This document shows, one piece after another, positions 18,629 to 27,065 of a stretch of 64,000 nt of DNA. The position numbers and the translations under genes were made by a program. The notes beneath the pieces were generated by a model that saw only the letters and a program-made list of their open reading frames with translations, made no database searches and was not told where the DNA came from. The stretch covers positions 4,216,001 through 4,280,000 of the forward strand of contig NZ_CP188257.1 in the NCBI RefSeq assembly GCF_049994355.1, written 5' to 3'. This DNA is from Angustibacter sp049994355. GTDB taxonomy: Bacteria > Actinomycetota > Actinomycetes > Actinomycetales > Angustibacteraceae. Each line of letters opens with the position of its first letter. Position 1 is the first letter of the stretch.

Positions 18629-21600
18629 ATGCAGGCCACGGAGTTCCGGGTGCTCGGGCCGTTCGAGGTGCGCCAGTCAGCCGACGTTCTCGCTGATGGC
18701 GCGGGTCGCCGTCAAGCGCTGCTGGCGATGCTGCTGGTGTCGGCGAACCGAACCGTCAGCGCCGACCGCCTAGCGAGCGGACTCTGGGGTGAGGACCAGC
18801 CGAGCTCGGCCGCGAACCTGGTCCAGGGCTACGTCTCACACTGGCGAACAGTTCTCGACCCAGGCCGCGGTCGTCGTGCCACTGGCGACCGGCTGACCTC
18901 GTCCGGCGGCGGCTACTGCCTGCATGTCAGCGAGCAGGAGTGTGACCTGCTGCGCTTTCGCGCCCGGGCCCGCGAGGGGCTGGACGCGGTAGCGCTCGGG
19001 GACCTCTATGCCGCCCGCCGGCTCCTGCACGCTGCGGTCGGTGAACGCCGCGGGCCGGCGCTGGTCGAGTTCACCCAGAGCGTCTTGGCAGACGCCGCAG
19101 CCACGTTCGAGGCTGAGTGGCTGACCACGGTGGAGGCGGCGGCTGAGGTAGAGCTCCGGCTTGGTCGACCCGACTCCGCGATGACGCAGTTGGATCCGCT
19201 GCTCGACGCGCACCCGATGCGAGAGTCGTTGGTGGCGCTGCGGATGCAGGCCCTGTACCGCTTGGGCCGGCAGGCCGAGGCTCTCGATACCTACGAACGG
19301 GCCCGGCACGCCCTCGCGGACGAGCTCGGCGTAGACCCCGGTCCCGAGCTGAGCCGGATGCATCTGGACATCCTGCAGCAGAGCCCGACTCTGGAGGGCG
19401 CGGGCGCGGCCGAGCCACGGCCCCCCGTACTGCCGTCACGACTCTCCTCGTTCATCGGCCGTGAACAACTGCGGGACGAGGTGGGCGAACTCTTGATGAC
19501 CCATCGTCTGGTCACCCTCACTGGGCCTGCAGGTAGTGGCAAGACGCGCCTGGCCGTCGAGGTCGCGGCCGCGGTTGCGGCCGCCGGGGACCGGTCGGTG
19601 ACGTTTGTCGACCTGGCGCCGGTACGCGAGGCCGGCCTGCTCTGGCAGACCGCGATCGGCGCTCTGGGCAGGCCGGCGCCCGCCACGTCCGAGGTCAACG
19701 CGGTTGTGGGCATCCTGGCTGCCCTGCCGGCGACCTTGCTGGTCCTGGACAACCTGGAGCACCTCCTCGATGCCGCGCCGGCCCTCGCTGAGGTTCTCGC
19801 CCAAATCCCGCTGCTGTCGGTCCTGGCCACCTCTCGCGAACCGCTGGGCATCTCCGGTGAGCAGCTGGTCCCAGTGGCTCCGCTGGCCACTCCCGAGCCG
19901 GGAGACAGTCGGGATGCAGTGCTAGGTAGCCCGGCGGTCCGTCTCTTCATCGCGCGAGCGAAGGAAGCCGACCCGGCCTTCGTCGTGCGCGACCCGGACG
20001 TGGCCGTTCTGGCAGGCGTCTGTCGGCGTCTGGATGGGCTGCCGCTGACCATCGAGCTCGCCGCCCCGCTCACGTCGACGTTGACCCTGCGGGCCCTGCT
20101 GGAGCGCCTCGACCGCCCAGTGGCTCTGCTCGGCGGACGGCGCCGCGGCGGAGACCAACCGGCACGACACCAGACGCTGCGGGCGGCCCTCGACTGGAGC
20201 TACGGGACGCTGGCGCCGACCCAGCGCAGACTGTTCGAGCAGCTGTCCGTGTTCGTCTCGGGCGCACGCCTCGAGCAGGTCGAGCAGGTCAGCGACCTGG
20301 GCGCGGACACCGCCTTGGTGCTGGCCCAGCTGCACGAGCGCAACCTGCTCTACCGGTCCGGCAGCGAGGACGCTCCGCGGTACCGCCAGCTGGTCACCAT
20401 CCGCGACTACGCAGCCGAGCGACTGGCTGAGGACCCCGCTGCCCGCGCGGCCATCCTCGAACGCCACACCCGGTCGGTGTGCGACCTGGCCGAGCAGGTC
20501 TCGCGAGCAGCGCGGAGCGCTGCCGGGGCCGCCCTCGTCCAGCGACTGCGGGAGGAGCAGGACGAGGTGCGCAGCGTCCTGGCCCGGCTCGCCGACCCAG
20601 ACGGTGGCGCCGACCCGGCCAAGCTGCTCGCACTGGTCGTCGACTGCCTCCCGCTGTGGTGGGACCTCGGGTACACGCGGGAGGGCTACGAGCTAGTCAC
20701 CGACGCATTGGCAGCAGCACCCGGCGATACCCCCGATGAGTTGCGCGCCGCCGCGAACCTCGTCGCAGTGTTCCTGGCAGAGGCAATCGGCAGACCAGAA
20801 ACGGCACTCGACCTAGGCGCCGAAGCGGCCCGCTGTGCGCAAATGGCCGGCTCTGGGCTCCTGCAGGCCCTCTGCCTGTGTGTGCGGGCCAACTCGCAGT
20901 CCTGGCTGCGTGCGGACGGCCCCACCCGCGACGACATCGAGATGTTCGAGCGGGCGCTGGCACTGGGAAGGCATGCACCCGAATCGCCGGCCCGCTGGGG
21001 GTGGGCGAGCCGCTCCGCAGTCCTGGTGATGGCTCTGCTGACGTTGTCCGACCTGTTGCGATACCGCGACGCTCGTCGGGCCCACGATCACATGGAGGAG
21101 CTCCTGGGGATCTACGACCCGGACGCGGACGCCTACACCGGTTCCTTCGTGCTGCGCGCCGCCGGTTCGTTTGACGCAGACGCCGGGGACTGGGACCGCG
21201 CCGAGCAGCGCCTGACGGCATCGCTGGCACTGGCCAACCAGGCGGCCTCGCTGCGCAGCCAGTCTCGGAGCCTTGAGGAGCTCGCGCGGCTGTCCTGGCG
21301 AAGGGGGGACGTCGTCGCGGCCACCGAACCGGCAGAGTCGGCGACGCGGCTGGCTCGCGAGACCGGCCACACCCTGAACTTGGTGCGCTGCGCCGCACTG
21401 GCTGCCGACATCGCACTCGAGGTCGGCGACCTGGCCCGCGCCGACGCCCTGCTGGGGCAGGCTGAGACCGCCGATGACTCCCGATCGCAGCGGTTCAAGC
21501 TGCAGAAGACGGCGCCAAGAAGGGCTCGTCTGGTTCGCCTGTCTGGTCGACCGGACGACGCCGAGCGGCACCTTCAGGCCGTCGTCCATCTCGAGCGGGC

Positions 21601-21805
21601 CACGGGGCTGCTGCCAGATCGCGTCGTCTATCTCCTCGAGGCCGCATACAGCGCCAGGCACCGCGGCGACCACGACCGTGCGCGGGCCATGGTGGACGCA
21701 CTCCGCGACGCCGTCGCCGCGGTGGGTCTGGACCTTGCCCTGCCCGAACGCCGCTACCTCGATGACGTCACCGACTGTCTGCCCGAGATCACCAGCGGGC
21801 AATGA
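18629..21805 (+). CDS. SARP/AfsR-type transcriptional regulator with STAND ATPase
   Basis: 1058 residues in three parts. An OmpR-type winged helix (about 5-100, FRVLGPFEVRQ ... VSADRLASGLWG ... TSSGGGYCL) is followed by a BTAD domain (about 105-250). An NB-ARC/STAND ATPase starts at about 280 with Walker A GPAGSGKTRLA near 298 and the VLDNLEHLLDAAP segment near 375. The rest is a TPR-like helical sensor. This is the AfsR-like large SARP layout, activating genes through heptamer direct repeats. Three such repeats with identical geometry lie in front of the neighbouring genes at 18474 (-), 21941 (+) and 23002 (+), making a local regulon likely. The start ATG lies in a weak Shine-Dalgarno context. 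Confidence 0.92.
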   Translation: MQATEFRVLGPFEVRQSADVLADGAGRRQALLAMLLVSANRTVSADRLASGLWGEDQPSSAANLVQGYVSHWRTVLDPGRGRRATGDRLTSSGGGYCLHVSEQECDLLRFRARAREGLDAVALGDLYAARRLLHAAVGERRGPALVEFTQSVLADAAATFEAEWLTTVEAAAEVELRLGRPDSAMTQLDPLLDAHPMRESLVALRMQALYRLGRQAEALDTYERARHALADELGVDPGPELSRMHLDILQQSPTLEGAGAAEPRPPVLPSRLSSFIGREQLRDEVGELLMTHRLVTLTGPAGSGKTRLAVEVAAAVAAAGDRSVTFVDLAPVREAGLLWQTAIGALGRPAPATSEVNAVVGILAALPATLLVLDNLEHLLDAAPALAEVLAQIPLLSVLATSREPLGISGEQLVPVAPLATPEPGDSRDAVLGSPAVRLFIARAKEADPAFVVRDPDVAVLAGVCRRLDGLPLTIELAAPLTSTLTLRALLERLDRPVALLGGRRRGGDQPARHQTLRAALDWSYGTLAPTQRRLFEQLSVFVSGARLEQVEQVSDLGADTALVLAQLHERNLLYRSGSEDAPRYRQLVTIRDYAAERLAEDPAARAAILERHTRSVCDLAEQVSRAARSAAGAALVQRLREEQDEVRSVLARLADPDGGADPAKLLALVVDCLPLWWDLGYTREGYELVTDALAAAPGDTPDELRAAANLVAVFLAEAIGRPETALDLGAEAARCAQMAGSGLLQALCLCVRANSQSWLRADGPTRDDIEMFERALALGRHAPESPARWGWASRSAVLVMALLTLSDLLRYRDARRAHDHMEELLGIYDPDADAYTGSFVLRAAGSFDADAGDWDRAEQRLTASLALANQAASLRSQSRSLEELARLSWRRGDVVAATEPAESATRLARETGHTLNLVRCAALAADIALEVGDLARADALLGQAETADDSRSQRFKLQKTAPRRARLVRLSGRPDDAERHLQAVVHLERATGLLPDRVVYLLEAAYSARHRGDHDRARAMVDALRDAVAAVGLDLALPERRYLDDVTDCLPEITSGQ

Positions 21806-21869
21806 CCTGCGGTCTGACCGCCCGCGAAACCGGCCGCGCACCAGCCAGCGACCTGGGGCACCGCCCGGC

Positions 21870-21888
21870 TCCAGAGCTTCTCCAGAGC
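21870..21888 (+). promoter_or_regulatory. Direct heptamer repeat, candidate SARP operator (site B)
   Basis: TCCAGAG-CTTC-TCCAGAG, 11-bp period, 52 nt before the ATG at 21941. A third weaker half-site (CTCCAGC at 21893) follows. Geometry is the same as the sites at 18534 and 22934. Confidence 0.65.
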
Positions 21889-21940
21889 CGCACTCCAGCC
21901 TGGGTTTCGACCGCACGTTTTCGAGCGCTGGAGCCCCAAC

Positions 21941-22681
21941 ATGAGCAACATCACGACCGCCGCTACTCACACCGGTCGCACGACGCGCAGTCGACGCGTC
22001 GGCCAGGCCCTAGCCCTGTTCGTTGCCCCGTGGTGCTTCGTCGTCGCGAACCTCGGCGACGCGCTCACCAGCCCCAACGGACTCGACGACACGACCTCAC
22101 GCGGCGCGCTGGAAATCTCCGCGACGCACCCACTCGCGGACAAGTGGCTGACCTTCGCCGCGATGCTCGGCTGCCTGTTGCTCATCCCGGCCGTGCTCGG
22201 CGCCATGAGCCTGGTCCGGGTCGGCGCCGCCAGACTTGGCCTGATCGGTGGCGTGCTGATGATTGCGGGTTACGTCTGCTACTTCGGGATGCTCTTCCAG
22301 GGGTTCGCGACCATCGCGCTGGCCGAGCACGGTGGCGTGACTGCGGACCATGTCGCCGTCCTGGACCTGACCATTAACCAGCCGTTCTTCATCGCGGTCG
22401 CTCTGACGTTCGTGCTCGGCAACATCGTCGGCACGTTCCTACTCGGCCTGGCGCTGGTCCGGTCCCGGGCCGTGCCGCGCTGGGCCGGGCTCGCTGTCAT
22501 CGCTTGGCCGGTCCTGCACATCCTCGGCGGCAGCTGGGGTGAGGTCCTCGGCGCGGCCCTGCAAGCCGTCGGCTTCGCCGTGGTCGGCCACCGTCTGCTG
22601 CGCGCGGATGCCGCTGGCAGCGGGACGTCGTCCGCTACTGCACCGGAAGCCTCGGTCGCGCCGCCGCTCGCTGCGCCATGA
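21941..22681 (+). CDS. Polytopic membrane protein, putative SARP target
   Basis: 246 residues with about seven hydrophobic helices (first near residues 22-42; others around 70-90, 97-118, 140-165, 175-195, 200-215) and a hydrophilic Ala/Ser/Pro tail. No conserved catalytic residues or named family are seen with confidence. The helix pattern and RWAGLAVIAWPVLHI segment resemble the membrane protein at 3402. The first 25 codons (THTGRTTRSRRVGQALAL) resemble the start of the next gene (TSHGRTMRRRRVGQALGL). CTGGAG precedes the ATG. A SARP-like operator lies 52 nt upstream. Confidence 0.72.
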   Translation: MSNITTAATHTGRTTRSRRVGQALALFVAPWCFVVANLGDALTSPNGLDDTTSRGALEISATHPLADKWLTFAAMLGCLLLIPAVLGAMSLVRVGAARLGLIGGVLMIAGYVCYFGMLFQGFATIALAEHGGVTADHVAVLDLTINQPFFIAVALTFVLGNIVGTFLLGLALVRSRAVPRWAGLAVIAWPVLHILGGSWGEVLGAALQAVGFAVVGHRLLRADAAGSGTSSATAPEASVAPPLAAP

Positions 22682-22933
22682 CTTCCACCGGCCGACGGCC
22701 TACAACGCTGCCCGACTTGGCCGTGCCGCCATCAGGAGTTCGCTGGACGCCGCCGCATAGTCGGGCCTTCGGACCTGCTCGACCTTGCCGGCAAACGCCT
22801 GGCGGCGGGCAGGCACCGGCTGACGGCATCGCCACGCAGCAGATCGACCGGATGGACATCCCGGCCGGGTGGTGCTGCTGCGTAGAGGGAGCGGGACCGA
22901 ACAACCCTCGATCGATGACCCGCTCTCGTCGAG

Positions 22934-22952
22934 TCCAGAGCGTCTCCAGAGC
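22934..22952 (+). promoter_or_regulatory. Direct heptamer repeat, candidate SARP operator (site C)
   Basis: TCCAGAG-CGTC-TCCAGAG, 11-bp period, 49 nt before the ATG at 23002. The rest of the 320-bp gap 22682-23001 shows no gene, only GC-rich sequence with weak hairpins. Confidence 0.65.
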
Positions 22953-23001
22953 CGGTCACCACGCTGGCTCCCGACCTCAGATGTCGACCTTGGAGCCCAC
23001 C

Positions 23002-24075
23002 ATGAACGACCACAGGACGCCCACTTCCCACGGCCGCACGATGCGCCGCAGGCGAGTTGGCCAAGCGCTCGGCCTGGTCTCCGCGCTGGTCGTGGGGCTC
23101 GCCGCAGCCCCGGCCGCCAGCGCCGCCGAGCGGGATCCGGGCGCGACCCGGCTGGTGTGGAACAGCTATGACCTCGCAGCGCCCATGTCCCGCCTCGTGG
23201 TGGGTGACATTCGTACCGGCAGTTCGCGGGTTCTGACGCGGCCGGACGCCGGGTCCTTCGACACCGAACCGGTGCGCTCCCCCGATGGCCGGTCCGTCCT
23301 GTTCAACCGGGAGTCCGACGCCGGCGTGCAGATCGTGCTGGCCCGCGTCGATCGGCCCCGAGCGACGCAGGTGATCGACACGGGCTGTGCCGCGATTCCG
23401 GACTGCGTGGCCGACGTCAACCCGACATGGGCTCCAGACGGCCGTCACGTCCTGGTCACCCGGGTCCTCGGTCCCGTCGACCCGGTGACAGGCGACGCCA
23501 CGTCCGCGGTGCTCATGATCGTCCGGTTGGACGGGTCCGGCGCACGCCGCTTCTCAGAACCGGGCACCCATGGAACGACCGAGGACAACGTCGCCCGATT
23601 CGCACCAGATGGCCGCCACGTCGTGTTCGTGCGGGATCAGCCCGTCGACGGCGTCCTGCACTTCGCGCTGTTCCGGATGCTCGTTGACGGCACCGCGGTC
23701 CAGCAACTGACATCTTGGGAGCTGGACGCCGACCGTCCGTCCGTGTCACCGGCGCGGCACGGCCCGACCGCGGGGCTCGTCTCGTTCGAGACCTTTGGCG
23801 GCGGTCACCCAGGTCGCGGCGACATCGCGTTGCTGCCACTGGACTGCCGATCGCTGGCAGCCTGCACCCGCACCACCCGGCTCGTCACCCACAACGCAGG
23901 CAGCCCGCGCAGCAGCTTCGCGGCGACCTGGTCACCGGACGGACGACAGCTCGCCTACGCACAGGAACCCGACACCAGCGGCCAAGTCGACATCTGGACC
24001 AGCCGGTGGGACGGCAGCCACGCTCGCCGCGTCACCTCCAGCGGACACGAGTTCTCTCCCGCGTGGTCGTTCTGA
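23002..24075 (+). CDS. Exported TolB-like beta-propeller protein
   Basis: About 357 residues with an Arg-rich leader (RTMRRRRVGQ), a hydrophobic core and AAPAASAA cleavage site, then repeated PD40/WD40-like TolB blades. The blade signatures (RSPDGRSVLFNRES, WAPDGRHVLVTRV, FAPDGRHVVFVRD, WSPDGRQLAYAQE) are spaced about 50-60 residues apart. Cysteine pairs lie at DTGCAAIPDCVAD and LDCRSLAACTRT. It probably binds a ligand or protein outside the membrane. The ATG at 23002 has TTGGAG at good spacing and fits the distance from the upstream operator. An in-frame ATG at 22981 has no such site. It is the last gene before the left tRNA-Tyr fragment. Confidence 0.82.
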   Translation: MNDHRTPTSHGRTMRRRRVGQALGLVSALVVGLAAAPAASAAERDPGATRLVWNSYDLAAPMSRLVVGDIRTGSSRVLTRPDAGSFDTEPVRSPDGRSVLFNRESDAGVQIVLARVDRPRATQVIDTGCAAIPDCVADVNPTWAPDGRHVLVTRVLGPVDPVTGDATSAVLMIVRLDGSGARRFSEPGTHGTTEDNVARFAPDGRHVVFVRDQPVDGVLHFALFRMLVDGTAVQQLTSWELDADRPSVSPARHGPTAGLVSFETFGGGHPGRGDIALLPLDCRSLAACTRTTRLVTHNAGSPRSSFAATWSPDGRQLAYAQEPDTSGQVDIWTSRWDGSHARRVTSSGHEFSPAWSF

Positions 24076-24173
24076 GTGCCATGGACTCATCCCGGCACGA
24101 CGGCCCCTGCTCACCCAGCCAGAGTGTTCCCGCCGTCGCGAGCGCCGGCCGGCGACGATTCACGGAACACCAA

Positions 24174-24201
24174 GGGCCCGCACGGTCAACTGTGCGGGCC
24201 C
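24174..24201. terminator. Stem-loop, copy of the tRNA-Tyr terminator
   Basis: A perfect 10-bp stem (GGGCCCGCAC / GTGCGGGCCC, 8-nt loop). Its near-identical twin lies just downstream of the intact tRNA-Tyr at 51602-51629. Here it follows only the 3' tRNA fragment, as expected if this is the ancestral downstream flank of the tRNA gene. The wider gap 24076-24399 holds nothing else except this and the repeat at 24210. Confidence 0.75.
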
Positions 24202-24209
24202 GGCTCCTG

Positions 24210-24260
24210 GGTGGCAGGTGAAGGATTCGAACCTTCGAAGCTTTCGCGACGGATTTACAG
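24210..24260 (-). repeat. Left tRNA-Tyr 3'-fragment (attachment-site direct repeat)
   Basis: 51 bp identical to 51639-51689, covering the 3' part of tRNA-Tyr from two bases before the anticodon through the variable arm, T arm and acceptor strand. The 5' half of a tRNA is absent, so this is not a functional gene. The CCA end reads CCC here. Together with the adjacent stem-loop the similarity extends over about 89 bp (24172-24260), with about five differences. This is the expected outer att site of an element integrated into tRNA-Tyr. Confidence 0.88.
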
Positions 24261-24399
24261 AGCTGGCCGCGCAGCGCTCCCACCAGCACGTATGCAGCTG
24301 CGACTTTCATCGTGTCCGCTGATCAACCAGAACCATCGGCCCTCTCTGAGGCGCTTGTGGCCGCGCCAGCCGAGCGCCGGGGGCTGCGATCCAATCAGG

Positions 24400-24990
24400 T
24401 TAGTTCTCGCACGCAACCCCATCGCCGTCACGATCCAGCTTGTGGCTGTAGCCCGGCTCACCTGCCAGAATCGGCGCCGCACCCGCAGCGCGTGCCGCGT
24501 CGCAGTTCTCGTAATAGACGTTCGCTGCCGCTCTCTTCTTCGCCGAAGCTGCGGCAGCCGCCTTCGCCTTTGCGCTGGCTACCAAAGCCGCCTTTCTCTT
24601 CGCGGCCGCAACTGTCTTGGCCTTCGCCTCAGCAGCCGCCTTCGCTTTCGCGGCCGCAGCCGCCTTCGCCTTCGCGGCCGCTGCCGCAGCCGCCTTCGCG
24701 GCCGCTGCCGCAGCCGCCTTCGCCTTCGCCTTCGCGGCCGCGGCCGCAGCCGCCTTTCGCTTCTGTGCCAGAGCGATCGCTGCCAAAGTCTTCGCCGCGT
24801 CCGCGCTGGCAGACGCCTCTGCGGCGCTCGTTGCTGCGGCGTCCGCAGAGGCGACCGACGACGCGGTGGCGGTCGTCGGATGCGCCGCAGTTGGCCCTGC
24901 GATGTCTTGCGCTCCCCCGCAGCCGGTCAGCAGGAGCCCGACTCCGACGGCCCCGACCAGCGCCACACGCATACCCTTGGAATTCACCAT
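24400..24990 (-). CDS. Excalibur-domain lipoprotein with Ala/Lys-rich stalk
   Basis: 196 residues. The lipoprotein signal peptide has its lipobox LLTGC at about residue 24. A roughly 125-residue Ala/Lys/Ser stalk (residues 35-155) is nearly all Ala, Lys and Ser and is predicted to be helical. It ends in a C-terminal Excalibur calcium-binding domain (about 158-196) with YYENCDAARAAG, a Gly-Tyr loop and the DRDGDGVACE loop, whose two cysteines pair. Excalibur domains are cell-surface Ca2+-binding modules. The stalk may span the cell wall. An in-frame ATG at 24972 is an alternative start. It is the first gene inside the left island boundary. Confidence 0.83.
   Translation of the reverse strand: MVNSKGMRVALVGAVGVGLLLTGCGGAQDIAGPTAAHPTTATASSVASADAAATSAAEASASADAAKTLAAIALAQKRKAAAAAAAKAKAKAAAAAAAKAAAAAAAKAKAAAAAKAKAAAEAKAKTVAAAKRKAALVASAKAKAAAAASAKKRAAANVYYENCDAARAAGAAPILAGEPGYSHKLDRDGDGVACEN
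24600..24760. repeat. Low-complexity tandem repeat encoding the Ala/Lys stalk
   Basis: Imperfect tandem repetition of short units such as GCGGCCGC, GCCTTCGC and GCAGCCGC, with several overlapping NotI-like octamers. It lies within the Excalibur lipoprotein gene and sets the length of its stalk. Such repeats are prone to slippage. Confidence 0.7.
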
Positions 24991-25179
24991 GATGTGCCCC
25001 CACTCATCCCCCCGGTGAGGCCTCCCACGCTAGTCCCAATGCAGGGACAGCGAGCACGCTTTGCCCGAATCCAGCGATCTGCACCGTTCGTTCTACCTCG
25101 GCCCGCGCATGCACCGGGCGAATGTCCGTGCCCAGTTGAGCGAGGCCGGTCGGCTGTGTGGGCAGCGGCGCGGCGTTGC

Positions 25180-26715
25180 TCAGGCAACCGGATACCTCGG
25201 TGTTGCTTCAGAGAGCGCGGCAGGGTCACGGCCAGCCCGCATCACGGTGAAGTCCGGCCGAACGAGGGCGGCCGCGGCCTTGCCGTCTTCGAGCCACTGG
25301 TACAGCGGCGAGCCGGCTTGTACCTCGAGCACCTCGGTCCCGCGGCCCGTTAGCCCAGCCCGCAGCTCGGGCGTGAGAGGTACGCCGGTCACGAACACGA
25401 ACCCGCCGCGGGTCACCTCGTCGTACCGAGTGCCGTCCGCCAGCAGCGCGTTCGGACAAAGCCGCCCGTTGAGGGACTTGCGGAGTCCGCGGCCGTCGAC
25501 CAGCGCGGACCGGCGCAGCGGTGGGGTCTCGCTGTCCAGAAGCCGGTCACGAAGGCCGGGAATCCTGTGCAGCCGTGGGGCGATGGCCCTGCGGAGGAGT
25601 TCACCAGCCTTGCCACCTTGGATCATGGAGATGCCGACGAGCTTGGCGAGCTGGATGAGCGCGCGAGCATGCGGTTTGCGTTCCACCTGATAGGTCTCGA
25701 GCACGGACTCGGGGAGGTCGCCAGTGACGACGCCCGCGATCTTCCAGCTGAGGTTCATCGCGTCGCGGAGACCGGTGCAGAGTCCTTGTCCGATGAAGGG
25801 CGGGGTCAGGTGGGCAGCATCGCCGAGGAGGAAGACGTTGCGATCTCGCCAGTGGTCGGCCAGCTGCGCGCGGAAGTGGTACTCCGCGACCCGCACCAGC
25901 TCCAGCTGGTCGCACGGGATGCCCTCGACCCATGGGCCGATGAGGGGCTGGATGGCCTCGATGGACTCGAAGTCAACGGCCGTCTCGTCCTCGAGGAGAC
26001 GGAACTCCCAGCGGTAGCGGGTGTCCCCAATCCGCATGTAGGTCGCCGCGCGCCGGGGGTCGCAGACCTGGTGCACGCCCTCCCACTGGTCGAGCTCGAC
26101 CGCGCTTGCCACGTCGATCACCAGCCAGCGCTGCTCGAAACCGAGGTCCTCCATGGTGGCACCGATCGCCCTTCGCACCACGCTGTTGGCCCCATCGCAG
26201 CCCAGGACGTAGGTGGCAAGCACGGATTCGTGCCCGCCAGTTAGGCGGTCGGTGAAGTCCACGCGGACGCGGCTCTGCCCGTCCTGGGTGACGTCGCTGA
26301 CCTCGACGTTGCCGCGCAGGCTGACTGTGGTCTGGTCCTTGAGGTTGGTGCGCAGCAGGTGCTCGAGCTCGGGCTGGTCGAACATGTTGGCCCTCGGGTG
26401 TCCGTGGCGGCCGCAGGCGCCGTCCCGGTCGAACACGGCGAAGGTCCGGTGGTCGCGGTCGATCAGCTGAAGCCCGCGGGTAGGCCGAGAGAGGGCGGCG
26501 AACTGCTCCCCGACGCCGAGCCGCACCAGGATCCGGTAGATCTCGTCGTCCAGGTGCACGGCGCGCGGCTGGGGGTACACGCCGTCCCAGCGGTCCAGGA
26601 CGAGGCAGTCGACGCCGTACTGCCCGAGGAGGGTGGCGGCGGCGATGCCCACCGGGCCGGCCCCCACGATGACGACGGAGACCGTACCGGTGGTCGCGCG
26701 CCCAGAAGTGTTCAT
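25180..26715 (-). CDS. FAD-dependent aromatic hydroxylase (MhpA-like)
   Basis: A 511-residue class A flavoprotein monooxygenase resembling 3-(3-hydroxyphenyl)propionate hydroxylase. The Rossmann motif VGAGPVG (17-23) ends with acidic Asp41, the DG motif is CDGANSVVRR (173-182), and the GD motif is LGDAAHLTPPFIGQG (297-311). It would use NAD(P)H and O2 to ortho-hydroxylate a phenol, giving a catechol for the extradiol dioxygenase encoded upstream. It is the last gene of the minus-strand operon 31013 to 25180. Its ATG overlaps the DoxX stop (ATGA). The C-terminus carries the usual thioredoxin-like tail. The natural substrate is not known. Confidence 0.88.
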   Translation of the reverse strand: MNTSGRATTGTVSVVIVGAGPVGIAAATLLGQYGVDCLVLDRWDGVYPQPRAVHLDDEIYRILVRLGVGEQFAALSRPTRGLQLIDRDHRTFAVFDRDGACGRHGHPRANMFDQPELEHLLRTNLKDQTTVSLRGNVEVSDVTQDGQSRVRVDFTDRLTGGHESVLATYVLGCDGANSVVRRAIGATMEDLGFEQRWLVIDVASAVELDQWEGVHQVCDPRRAATYMRIGDTRYRWEFRLLEDETAVDFESIEAIQPLIGPWVEGIPCDQLELVRVAEYHFRAQLADHWRDRNVFLLGDAAHLTPPFIGQGLCTGLRDAMNLSWKIAGVVTGDLPESVLETYQVERKPHARALIQLAKLVGISMIQGGKAGELLRRAIAPRLHRIPGLRDRLLDSETPPLRRSALVDGRGLRKSLNGRLCPNALLADGTRYDEVTRGGFVFVTGVPLTPELRAGLTGRGTEVLEVQAGSPLYQWLEDGKAAAALVRPDFTVMRAGRDPAALSEATPRYPVA

Positions 26716-27065
26716 CGGAGGTCGCTGAGCATCAGGATCAGGTAGGCGAGGCTAACGAGGCCGAGGACGACGGCCGGGGCAATCTGACGCGCGCCGTCGC
26801 CGTTGCGGAGGTGCGCGACGATCGCACCCCCGAGGAGCAGGAGGAGTCCCGCGGCGGCCAGGGACCCGATCACGGGGACGAACGCTCCGACGAGCAGCCC
26901 GAGGACGGCGAGGACCTCGAGGAAGCCGATCCGCCGGTATGCGGAGACGCTCAAGCCGACGTGTTCGGCCTTGGCGCGCATGGCGGGTACGGCGGCGAGC
27001 TTGGCAGAGCCGAGGGCCGCGAAGGCGACGATCAGGATACCGGCGAGGACAGGCGTCGTGTTCAT
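26712..27065 (-). CDS. DoxX-family membrane protein
   Basis: 117 residues with four hydrophobic helices, beginning MNTTPVLAGILIVAFAALGS and containing the GFLEVLAVLGLLVGAFVP helix typical of small DoxX proteins. DoxX members are quinone- or oxidation-linked membrane proteins of unclear role and often occur in aromatic-degradation operons. It overlaps both neighbours by 4 bp (ATGA), so it is translated with the ligase and the hydroxylase. Confidence 0.83.
   Translation of the reverse strand: MNTTPVLAGILIVAFAALGSAKLAAVPAMRAKAEHVGLSVSAYRRIGFLEVLAVLGLLVGAFVPVIGSLAAAGLLLLLGGAIVAHLRNGDGARQIAPAVVLGLVSLAYLILMLSDLR

Noticed and set aside
24210..24260. A second tRNA-Tyr gene
   Set aside because: Only the 3' half from the anticodon loop is present; the following bases do not form a D arm or acceptor 5' strand, so it cannot fold as a tRNA.
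24540..24770. CRISPR-like or satellite array
   Set aside because: The repeats are short, irregular, lie wholly inside one reading frame and encode an Ala/Lys stalk; there are no equal spacers.
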